A DNA stretch of 64,000 bases. It comes from CAYQSU01 sp964420325 (lineage in GTDB: Bacteria; Pseudomonadota; Alphaproteobacteria; Rhodospirillales; Defluviicoccaceae). Numbering within the stretch: position 1 is the first letter of the stretch; the number at the start of each line of letters is the position of its first letter. The stretch covers positions 1-64,000 of the forward strand of contig CAYQSU010000011.1 of NCBI GenBank assembly GCA_964420325.1, written 5' to 3'. Position numbers and translations under genes: made by a program. The notes beneath the pieces are model-generated. The model saw nothing but the letters and a program-made list of their open reading frames with translations, had not been told where the DNA came from and searched no databases. This document shows positions 54,865-64,000 of this stretch, piece by piece.

Positions 54865-55737
54865 TCAATCCTTGGGCTTGGGAGGAGCCCCGTCGCCGGG
54901 CGGCTCGTCTGCCGCCGGGATGTTCTTGTCGAAGCGCGCGATCTCGGCCTTCTTGCGCAGCTCTTCGACGTACTCCGCGCGGAGCGCGAGTCCGAGCTCG
55001 CTGCGGATCTGCGGCTCCATTCTCTCGAACGGCGGCGGGTCGGCCATCCGCCGGTCATCGACCTTGATCACATGCCAGCCGAACTCGCTCCTCACCGGCG
55101 TCCTCGTGTGCTCGCCAACCTTGAGGGCGAACGCCGCATCGGCAAACTCCGGGACCATCTCCGCACGGCTGAAGTAGCCGAGGTCGCCGCCGGCCTTCCG
55201 GGACGAGTCCACCGACCATTTCTCAGCGAGTACGGAGAAGTCCGCACCGGCATCGAGCTGCTTGATCAGCTCCACGGCCTCGACCTCCTGTTCGAGCAGG
55301 ATGTGCCGCGCCCTCACCTGGTCACGGGCGCTGGTGTCCGCCATCAGCTGCTGATAGCGCGCCTTGACCGCCTCCTCGGTGAGCTCGCCTGCGATCTTGC
55401 GCTGCAGGATCACCTGTTCCAGCACCATGTCCTCGACGAACTGCAGCTGGGCGCGAACCTCCGGCTCGTAGGCGAGGCCCTGCTTGCGTGCCTCGTCGGC
55501 AAGAAGCCGGGAATCGATGATGAGGTTGAGCAGCACCGGCATCACCACGTTGTCCGGCGTATCCCGCAGCTGCAGCGGCAAACGGTTCTTGGCGCGCAGC
55601 ACCTCGGAAAGCCGGATCTCGAGGCCGTTGACGACGGCAAGGACCGGATCATCGGTGGCCGCCGCCGGTCCCGGATGCGCGCCGGACGCGGCGAGGGCGC
55701 CGCACAGCACGGCAACGCGGGCGATTGTCAGGCCCAT
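54865..55737 (-). CDS. Parvulin-type peptidylprolyl isomerase (PpiC/SurA-like)
   Basis: A 290-residue exported isomerase. A signal peptide (hydrophobic 5-21, cut after PAAA) is followed by a SurA-like N-terminal region with VNGLEIRLSEVLRAKNRLP and LLNLIIDSRLLADEARKQGL. The parvulin domain (about 140-235) has ARHILLEQE, WSVDSSRKAGGDLGYFSRAE and VRSEFGWHVIKVDDRR. It folds outer-membrane or periplasmic proteins. It is the first gene of the minus-strand operon toward argJ and is divergent from secA, across 277 bases, linking it with export. Confidence 0.93.
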   Translation of the reverse strand: MGLTIARVAVLCGALAASGAHPGPAAATDDPVLAVVNGLEIRLSEVLRAKNRLPLQLRDTPDNVVMPVLLNLIIDSRLLADEARKQGLAYEPEVRAQLQFVEDMVLEQVILQRKIAGELTEEAVKARYQQLMADTSARDQVRARHILLEQEVEAVELIKQLDAGADFSVLAEKWSVDSSRKAGGDLGYFSRAEMVPEFADAAFALKVGEHTRTPVRSEFGWHVIKVDDRRMADPPPFERMEPQIRSELGLALRAEYVEELRKKAEIARFDKNIPAADEPPGDGAPPKPKD

Positions 55738-55922
55738 TCAGACCCCTCCTCCACGTCGCCGTTCCATGCGGCGACGGCCGGATCATGCACAAACGCCATC
55801 CGGACACAAGGCCGGTTCGCGCCGATCTTTGCCCGCGCACGGTACCGTGCCGTCGACGGCCCGGCCGAGGTGGCGGACGTTCAGCCGTCCTTGCTCCCGG
55901 GATCGGCGCTCCGCGGCCCGCG

Positions 55923-55951
55923 TTGACAGGGTGCGTCCCCGTCTCTATCTC
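55923..55951 (+). promoter_or_regulatory. Probable secA promoter
   Basis: TTGACA (55923-55928, perfect -35) and TATCTC (55946-55951) are spaced by 17 bases, 63 bases before the secA ATG. This is the best sigma-70 -35 match I found in the window; the -10 is weaker (3/6). Confidence 0.55.
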
Positions 55952-56014
55952 TTGCGCAGCGGTTGATCGAAGCCGGCACGCTCCTGCTTTGTGTCCTTCT
56001 ACCGAGGATTATTG

Positions 56015-58765
<2,751 letters not shown>

Positions 58766-58793
58766 TGGCGAGTCCGGACAGGCGAACCGGGCG

Positions 58794-59480
58794 GTGCGCA
58801 TCGTCTGCCTCCAGCACGTTCCGTTCGAGGGTCCGGCGGCGATCGCCGACCGGGCCGTGGCCGCCGGGCACGAGATCCTCGGGTGCCACCTCTATCGCGG
58901 CGATCCGCTGCCGGCGCGGGACGCCTTCGACATGCTGGTCGTCATGGGCGGCCCGATGAGCGTCAACGACGTGGCCCGGCATCCGTGGATCGAGCCCGAG
59001 ACGCGACTGATCGCAGACGTCATCGCCGCCGGCACGCCGCTCCTCGGCGTCTGCCTCGGGGCTCAGCTCATGGCCAAGGCCCTCGGCGCGTCCGTCTATC
59101 CCGCGACCGAAAAGGAGATCGGCTGGTTTCCCGTTCGCGCCATCGACGAGGGTGCAGGCGATATCCTGTTCGCCCTGCCGCAGTCCTTCACGCCTCTCCA
59201 TTGGCACGGCGAGACCTTCGATCATCCGCCGCGTGCCGTGCGTCTCGCCGAAACGGAGGTCTGCGCCAACCAGGCGTTTCAGGTCGGGCCGCGCGCCGTC
59301 GGCCTGCAGTTCCATATGGAAGCGACCCGCGAGAGCGTCGACGCCCTCGTTCGCCACTGCTCCGCCGACATCACCGGCGGCCGCTACCAGCAATCGCCCG
59401 AAGCGATCCGCGAGGGCGCGACGAGGGTCGCCGACCTCCACGCCATCCTGTTCCGGCTCCTCGACTTCCTGGTGCGGTGA
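58794..59480 (+). CDS. Class I glutamine amidotransferase family protein
   Basis: A 228-residue GMP-synthase-like glutamine amidotransferase domain. The nucleophile is Cys in GVCLGAQLMAKALG, the acid-base pair in GLQFHMEAT, and GGPMSVND and YPATEKEIGWFPV are typical. No synthetase domain is fused, so it may be a peptidase-like gamma-glutamyl hydrolase (PuuD type) or an amidotransferase for an unlinked partner. The GTG at 58794 begins VRIVCLQHVPFEGP; an upstream start is not excluded. It follows secA by 28 bases on the same strand. Confidence 0.85.
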   Translation: MRIVCLQHVPFEGPAAIADRAVAAGHEILGCHLYRGDPLPARDAFDMLVVMGGPMSVNDVARHPWIEPETRLIADVIAAGTPLLGVCLGAQLMAKALGASVYPATEKEIGWFPVRAIDEGAGDILFALPQSFTPLHWHGETFDHPPRAVRLAETEVCANQAFQVGPRAVGLQFHMEATRESVDALVRHCSADITGGRYQQSPEAIREGATRVADLHAILFRLLDFLVR

Positions 59481-59642
59481 GCCCGGCGCCGATCCGGTTT
59501 GGTGAGCGTCATTACGAAAAGTTTAAGTGAATGTGAGCCAGGATCGGACGTATGATGCTGCTCCCGGTTGCGGAACGCTTCATAACTCCGGCGTCATGTA
59601 CGACGCCCCTCACCGCGCCGACCGACAAGCAGGAGGCTTCCC

Positions 59643-60434
59643 ATGGTCCTTTCGGTTCAACGCCTTGGCGTTCTCGCTGTCCTCGCGCTTCTGATCACCG
59701 GCGCCGCCGGGGCGGTGCGGGCGGAAGGCGAGAAGTCCGGCGCGACCGACCGGCAATCAGTCGAGGAGATTGTCCGCCAGTACCTGCTCGCCAACCCGGA
59801 AGTCATTGTCGAGGCGATGGAGGTCCTGCGCAAGCGACAGGAGGACGCGGAGGCCCAAAGAATAAAGAGCCTCATTTCCGAAAGGTCCAAGGACATCTTC
59901 GAGAGCCCGGATGCTCCAATCGACGGCAATACCGATGGCGATGTGACGCTCGTCGAGTTCTTTGATTACCAATGCGGCTACTGCAAGCGCGCGTTTCCCG
60001 ACATGATGAAGGTGGTCCGCGAGGACGGCAACGTCCGCCTCGTCTTCAAGGAGTTTCCGATCCTGGGGCCGGCGTCGGTCTATGCCGCCAAGGCGGCCCT
60101 GGCGTCGCGGGAGCAGGGCAAGTACGTGCCGTTCCATCAGGCGCTGATGGAGGCGAAGGGGCAGCTCTCGGAAGACCGCGTGCTCAAGATCGCGACATCG
60201 GTCGGCCTCGACGGTGACGCGCTGGTCAAGAGCATCAAGGACAAAGGGCCCGAGTACGACCGGATCATCCAGAAGAACCGCGAGCTCGCCCAGGACCTCG
60301 GCATCACCGGAACGCCGGCGTACCTGATCAACGACATCCAGGTGCCCGGTCTCGTCGACTATGAGACGATGAAGAAGCTGGTGGCGAGGGCCCGCGAACT
60401 CGCCGCCGAGAAGAAAGCCGCAAAGGAGTCGTAG
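59643..60434 (+). CDS. DsbA-family thiol-disulfide oxidoreductase (Com1-like)
   Basis: A 263-residue exported protein. The signal peptide has LGVLAVLALLITGAAGA. A helical region (about 38-85) precedes the thioredoxin fold. The active site is CGYC (Cys111, Cys114) in FDYQCGYCKRAFP, with a cis-proline in GITGTPAYLI. The layout is like Com1/ScsC-type oxidases or isomerases with an N-terminal helical oligomerisation segment. The gene is preceded by 162 non-coding bases and is convergent with the 2-oxoacid oxidoreductase beta gene. Confidence 0.92.
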   Translation: MVLSVQRLGVLAVLALLITGAAGAVRAEGEKSGATDRQSVEEIVRQYLLANPEVIVEAMEVLRKRQEDAEAQRIKSLISERSKDIFESPDAPIDGNTDGDVTLVEFFDYQCGYCKRAFPDMMKVVREDGNVRLVFKEFPILGPASVYAAKAALASREQGKYVPFHQALMEAKGQLSEDRVLKIATSVGLDGDALVKSIKDKGPEYDRIIQKNRELAQDLGITGTPAYLINDIQVPGLVDYETMKKLVARARELAAEKKAAKES

Positions 60435-60471
60435 GCGCACGGCGGTCGCCGGCGGCGGCGAGGGTGAACGC

Positions 60472-61389
60472 TCAGGGAGCGACCCGGTCCCAGTAGGCGT
60501 CGACGTGTGCCTGGATCGTTCGGATCAGAGCGTCGTTGCGCTCGGGCTCGAACAGATGCGCAAAGCGTCCCTGGGCCCGCAGATAGGTTTCGACCGGAAG
60601 CCTCGGGTGGGGAACTCGAGTGTGGATGACCTTGCCCTCCGCATACTCCTTCAAGGGCCAGATGCCGGTGCGCACGGCGAGCTTGCCGATCTCGACCGTC
60701 CGGCTCGGTTCGAACTCCCAGCCCGTGGGACAAGGCGAAAGCGCAAGGATCAGCCGCGGCCCCTTCAGGCCCTTCGCCGTCTCGATCTTGCGGACGAGGT
60801 CGAGCGGCTCGGCACCGATGACCGTCGCCACATAGGCCGGGGCGTGGGCCGTCCAGATGGCAAACAGGTCCTTTTTCACGCCCGCGTGCCCCGAGGGTCC
60901 GGTGCTGGTGACGGTGCGCGCACCCAAGGGCGTCGCCGCGGAGGCCTGCTGCCCGGTGTTGCCGTAGCCTTCGTTGTCGTAGCAGATGTAGAGAAAATCG
61001 AGGCCGCGCTCGATCGCCGCCGAGGTCGCGGAGAGCCCCATGCCGTAGGCCGCGCCGTCGCCGGTGAGCACGACGACGCCGAGATCCTCCTCGGCGCCGA
61101 TGCGGCCCGTCTTCAGCAAGCAATCGAGGGCGTCGCGAACCCCTTGCGCGCCGGCCGGCGCCGAGGCCATCGCCGTATACAGCCAGGAGCCGCGAAACGG
61201 GGTGAACGGGTAGACGGCGAGCAGCGTCATGCACCCGGCGGCATTGACGAACACCGTCCGTTCGCCGAGCACGTCGTAAATCTCCTTGACCGCCTCGAGC
61301 GCGCCGCAGCCGGCGCACATCGCGGTGCCGGCACCCAACAGGTGGGACGATGGCAGCGCGCGGGCGCTGGTGAACCGCGTCCCGCTCAT
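60472..61389 (-). CDS. 2-Oxoacid:ferredoxin oxidoreductase, beta subunit
   Basis: A 305-residue thiamine pyrophosphate subunit. The TPP motif is TGDGAAYGMGL with YDNEGYGNTGQQ after it. Cys25, Cys28, Cys53 and Cys220 (CAGCG, AGCMTLL, SPCPTGW) match the ligands of the proximal 4Fe-4S cluster in pyruvate oxidoreductase PorB. It decarboxylates a 2-oxoacid to acyl-CoA, passing electrons to ferredoxin. Whether pyruvate, 2-oxoisovalerate or another acid is used is unclear. Its ATG overlaps the alpha gene by 4 bases. Confidence 0.93.
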   Translation of the reverse strand: MSGTRFTSARALPSSHLLGAGTAMCAGCGALEAVKEIYDVLGERTVFVNAAGCMTLLAVYPFTPFRGSWLYTAMASAPAGAQGVRDALDCLLKTGRIGAEEDLGVVVLTGDGAAYGMGLSATSAAIERGLDFLYICYDNEGYGNTGQQASAATPLGARTVTSTGPSGHAGVKKDLFAIWTAHAPAYVATVIGAEPLDLVRKIETAKGLKGPRLILALSPCPTGWEFEPSRTVEIGKLAVRTGIWPLKEYAEGKVIHTRVPHPRLPVETYLRAQGRFAHLFEPERNDALIRTIQAHVDAYWDRVAP

Positions 61390-62633
61390 GTCGGTTCCCG
61401 GTCGAGATGGGGTTCGACCTCGGCGATCGCCTGCAACGTCCGCACCTGGCGGAGCTCGCCCTCGGTATAGAGGAGGCGGGGCGGCGGGGTACGGCCGTCG
61501 TCGACGGCGCGCGCCGCCTCGGCGGCGATGGCGTACAGCTCGTCGACGCCGATGTCCCGCCCGCCGAGGCCGCCGACGACGCTCATCAGCACCGGCGGCG
61601 CCTCAGGCCGGCCGTACAGCACCGAGGCCAGCTCGGCATGCAGCACCCCGCCCTTGCCGATCGACAGGTTCTGGTCGATCACCGCCACGCCCCTGCAGCC
61701 GGCGAGCAGTCTGCGCACGGCATCCGCCGGGAACGGCCGCAGCAGCACCGGCCTCATGAGGCCCACCTTTCGGCCATCGCGACGGAGCTGATCGACGGCA
61801 TCCTTGGCCTTGGTCGAGAACGATCCCATCATCACCAGGGCGATCTCCGCGTCCCCGAGATGGTAGGCCTCGACGGCGGCAGGCCTGCGGCCGAAGATCT
61901 CGGCGAACGCCTGCGCGATCTCGTCGAACACCGGCAGCGCGGCCTCGGCGGCGAGGTGCATCTGGTAACGGAAGTAAGAGTAGGGCGTGCCGCCGAGCAC
62001 GGCGACGGCTTCGCTCACCGGGCGGCCGGCACGGAAGGCGAGCGTGCCCGGATCGAACGGCGGCAGAAACCGCCGGACGGCCGCGATCTCCGGAACCTCG
62101 ACCGGCTCCCGGGTGAACGAGAGATAGAAGCCGTCCATGTTGACGAGCGCCGGCAGGCGCACGCGGGCGTCCTCGGCCAGCCGATAGGCGATCAGGACGG
62201 CGTCGAGCACCTCCTGGCAGGTGGCGGCATGGATCTGCAGGAAACCGCTGTCGCGGGCGGCCAGAACGTCGTTGTGATCGGGTTCGAGGGTGATCGGAGC
62301 GGCGAGGCCGCGCGAGACGTTCACGAGAACGAACGGCACGCGCCAGCCGGCGACGGCATACAGCATCTCCATGCCGTAAAGGAGACCCTGGCTCGAGGTG
62401 GCGGTGAACGTGCGCACGCCGGTCGCCGCGGCGGCGCCGGCAGCGGTGATCATCGAGTGCTCCGATTCCAGGGTCACCAGGCGGGCCGCCATCTCCCCGG
62501 CTTCGATCCAGCGGCCGAGGGTCTCGATGATCTCCGTCTGCGGCGTGATCGGGAAGGCCGGAACGTAGTCGACCTCGGCCAGGCGGGCCGCCCACGCCGC
62601 GGCGGCGTTGCCGGTAAGCAGCGTCCGGGTCAT
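61386..62633 (-). CDS. 2-Oxoacid:ferredoxin oxidoreductase, alpha subunit
   Basis: A 415-residue subunit carrying the CoA- and TPP-pyrimidine-binding domains. FPITPQTEIIETLG is the conserved start, LESEHSMITAAGAAAATG holds the catalytic glutamate, and TATSSQGLLYGMEMLYAVA follows. The C-terminal region has IDQNLSIGKGGVLHAELAS, as in PorA. It starts with an ATG overlapping the gamma-delta gene by 4 bases and overlaps the beta gene by 4 bases, so subunits are made by coupled translation. Confidence 0.94.
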   Translation of the reverse strand: MTRTLLTGNAAAAWAARLAEVDYVPAFPITPQTEIIETLGRWIEAGEMAARLVTLESEHSMITAAGAAAATGVRTFTATSSQGLLYGMEMLYAVAGWRVPFVLVNVSRGLAAPITLEPDHNDVLAARDSGFLQIHAATCQEVLDAVLIAYRLAEDARVRLPALVNMDGFYLSFTREPVEVPEIAAVRRFLPPFDPGTLAFRAGRPVSEAVAVLGGTPYSYFRYQMHLAAEAALPVFDEIAQAFAEIFGRRPAAVEAYHLGDAEIALVMMGSFSTKAKDAVDQLRRDGRKVGLMRPVLLRPFPADAVRRLLAGCRGVAVIDQNLSIGKGGVLHAELASVLYGRPEAPPVLMSVVGGLGGRDIGVDELYAIAAEAARAVDDGRTPPPRLLYTEGELRQVRTLQAIAEVEPHLDREPT

Positions 62634-63553
62634 GCCGGCCCCTCCGCGGCCGCCGCACTTTCCGGCACCGCGCGAATTGCGTGGGTCGGACACTGCGCCA
62701 TGCAGATCAGACAGCCCTTGCAGTGATCGAGATCGATGGCGGGAAAGCCTTTGGCATCTACCTTGATGGCGTTGTCGGGACAAAACTCCCCGCAGACCCA
62801 GACGCAGCGACGGCACCGCTCGTGGTCGATGACCGGTCGCATGATGCGCCAGAGCCCGGTCCTGGCGAGCTCGCTCGAGACGGGCCGGTGGACGGCCGGA
62901 GCGGCCCGCTCCGCACCCTCGGCCGCGAGCTCGATCCACCTCGGCGGCAGGCGCGGAGCGGTCTCCGCGCCGGCCGCTTCAAGCACGCGGCCGGCGTGCT
63001 CGGCCATACGGTCGAACACCGCGAGGGCGAGACCTTCCGCCTCCGCCGCTGAGTTCGCCGCTACGTCGGCGAGCTCCCGGCGCACTGCCCGGGCGAGCGC
63101 GTCGCGGCCGATGACGCCGACCAGCCGCGCCGCGGCGGCGGCGCAGGCTACGCTTGCATGCCAGGGACACGTCCGGACCTCCGCCGCCTCGACGGCAAGC
63201 GCGATGATGCCCCGAGGCCGATTGAGGCGCCTCTGCCAGACCTCGCCCTCGGTGGCGGTCGCGATCAGCAACGGTGAGCGGGGGCCAAGACCCTGCAGCA
63301 CGCCGGCGGACGGCTCGGCCACCAGCGTGTCGTCGGCGACCGCGACCAGGTCCGGATCCGGAATGACCCCGCGCTCGTTGATCGGCAGCCGTGCCGCGCG
63401 GACGAAGGTGGCGATCGGCGCACCCCGGCGCTCGGCGCCATAGCGGGGCGCGTCCTGCACCTCGAAGCCTTCGAGGAAGAAAGCCGTGCCGAGGATGCGG
63501 CCGGCGGTCTTGATGCCCTGCCCGCCGCGGCCATGGAAGCGTATTCGATACAT
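62630..63553 (-). CDS. 2-Oxoacid:ferredoxin oxidoreductase, fused gamma-delta subunit
   Basis: A 307-residue fusion. Residues 1-180 are the gamma domain (FHGRGGQGIKTAGRILGTAF and YGAERRGAPIATFVR). Residues 240-295 are a two-cluster ferredoxin. The first site is Cys247, 250, 254, 258, with spacing x2-x3-x3 rather than x2-x2-x3, and the second is Cys278, 281, 284, 288. It is the first gene of the gamma-delta, alpha, beta operon. The Arg/Ala-rich linker (about 185-235) joins them. The altered first-site spacing may be a family trait; I cannot verify that here. Confidence 0.92.
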   Translation of the reverse strand: MYRIRFHGRGGQGIKTAGRILGTAFFLEGFEVQDAPRYGAERRGAPIATFVRAARLPINERGVIPDPDLVAVADDTLVAEPSAGVLQGLGPRSPLLIATATEGEVWQRRLNRPRGIIALAVEAAEVRTCPWHASVACAAAAARLVGVIGRDALARAVRRELADVAANSAAEAEGLALAVFDRMAEHAGRVLEAAGAETAPRLPPRWIELAAEGAERAAPAVHRPVSSELARTGLWRIMRPVIDHERCRRCVWVCGEFCPDNAIKVDAKGFPAIDLDHCKGCLICMAQCPTHAIRAVPESAAAAEGPA

Positions 63554-63627
63554 GCTGGCACCATGCGTCCGAGCGGCGCATTATACCTCTTTGGCAACGA
63601 TCTCGCCGCAACTTCCGCGCGGCACGC

Positions 63628-64000
63628 TCAGAAGACCGACCAGCGGCGGAACGACATCGCCCGCCTGAGGCGATCGGTCGCAAGGCGGATGGCGGCCTCG
63701 CGCGGCGTGATCCCCTCGACGTCCGTCCGTTCCAGGACCTCCTGCACGTTGCGCCGGACCTTCTCCGCGATCGCCGCGAGCGCCGCCGTCTCGGTGGCGC
63801 CCGCATACTCCATCGCCGCGCAGATCACGCCGCCGGCATTGCAGATGAAGTCCGGAACGTTGAGCACGCCGCGCCGGTGCAAGGCTTCCTCGGCCGCCGC
63901 GGTCACCGGAATGTTGGCTCCCTGGAGGACGACGCGGGCCTTCAGGCGGTCCACGTTGGTCTCGTTGATCACGTCCGGGCGCGCCGCCGGGATCCAGATG
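63628..64000 (-). CDS. Glu/Leu/Phe/Val dehydrogenase, C-terminal part (partial)
   Basis: The 3' end of a gene that runs past the window edge; about 124 residues are seen. IWIPAARPDVINETNV, VVLQGANIPVTAAAEE, VLNVPDFICNAGGVICAAMEY and a late AAIRLATDRLRRAM fit the NAD-binding domain of amino acid dehydrogenases. They interconvert glutamate or branched-chain amino acids with 2-oxoacids. The 2-oxoacid:ferredoxin oxidoreductase operon starts 74 bases downstream on the same strand, so they may work in series. Substrate type cannot be settled without the N-terminal half. Confidence 0.9.
   Translation of the reverse strand, partial: IWIPAARPDVINETNVDRLKARVVLQGANIPVTAAAEEALHRRGVLNVPDFICNAGGVICAAMEYAGATETAALAAIAEKVRRNVQEVLERTDVEGITPREAAIRLATDRLRRAMSFRRWSVF

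Overview
The window is a dense, high-GC chromosomal segment, most likely from an alphaproteobacterium of the Rhodospirillales type. This rests on gene content, not a database search. The markers are an aerobic-type cobalamin cluster with cobN and cobW, a class I fumarase end, sdhCDAB, the mrp / hflK-hflC-DUF2065-degP block, tlpA divergent from argH, and secA divergent from a ppiC-like gene, argJ and mutT. GTG and TTG starts and 1-20 nt gene overlaps are frequent. I saw no rRNA, tRNA, CRISPR array, phage genes or insertion sequences, and no frameshifted gene.

Layout. 1-773: end of a fumarase gene and a small alpha/beta hydrolase. 791-4973 (minus): probable operon cobO, a SYLF lipoprotein gene, cobQ, and a dialkylglycine decarboxylase gene. 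5226-8190 (plus): an enoyl-CoA hydratase with an ADP-forming acyl-CoA synthetase. 8249-15138 (minus): cobS, a CobC-type phosphatase, cobU, cobW and cobN, with cobT divergent at 15193. 16226-23011: an acetyltransferase, two SpoIIAA-like proteins around an A+T-rich gap, a Sel1 protein, ZapE, a sterol desaturase-like protein and a MASE1-PAS-GGDEF protein. 23248-26613 (minus): sdhCDAB with a well-defined promoter and operator-like repeats. 26826-28396 (minus): a type III polyketide synthase and an isoprenylcysteine methyltransferase-like enzyme. 28464-37213: aminopeptidase P, small proteins, an ADP-ribosylglycohydrolase, an EEP-fold nuclease/phosphatase, TlpA, argH, an ornithine cyclodeaminase-like protein and a 59-residue YjfB-like gene. 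37669-46460: thyX, mrp, hflKC, degP, a TrpB2 and a DUF1015 protein. 46851-53000 (minus): cysS, a cyclopropane-synthase-like methyltransferase and a 1097-residue cyclase-ATPase-TPR protein. 53179-60434: mutT, argJ and ppiC, then secA, a glutamine amidotransferase and a DsbA-like protein. 60472-64000 (minus): a gamma-delta/alpha/beta 2-oxoacid:ferredoxin oxidoreductase below a Glu/Leu-type dehydrogenase that runs off the window.

Functional links. The two cob blocks cover late corrin adenylation, amidation, cobalt insertion and nucleotide-loop assembly. CobS/CobT of the chelatase and the early ring enzymes must lie elsewhere. The dehydrogenase and the oxidoreductase could form an amino acid -> 2-oxoacid -> acyl-CoA route. 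HflKC, DegP, SecA, the PpiC-like isomerase, TlpA and DsbA are envelope quality-control and export functions.

I found no clear new defence or mobile system. The least explained signals are non-coding: the palindromic sdh control region (26614-26824), a long imperfect hairpin upstream of thyX (37475-37531), and an A+T-rich gap with DnaA-box-like motifs (17355-17722).
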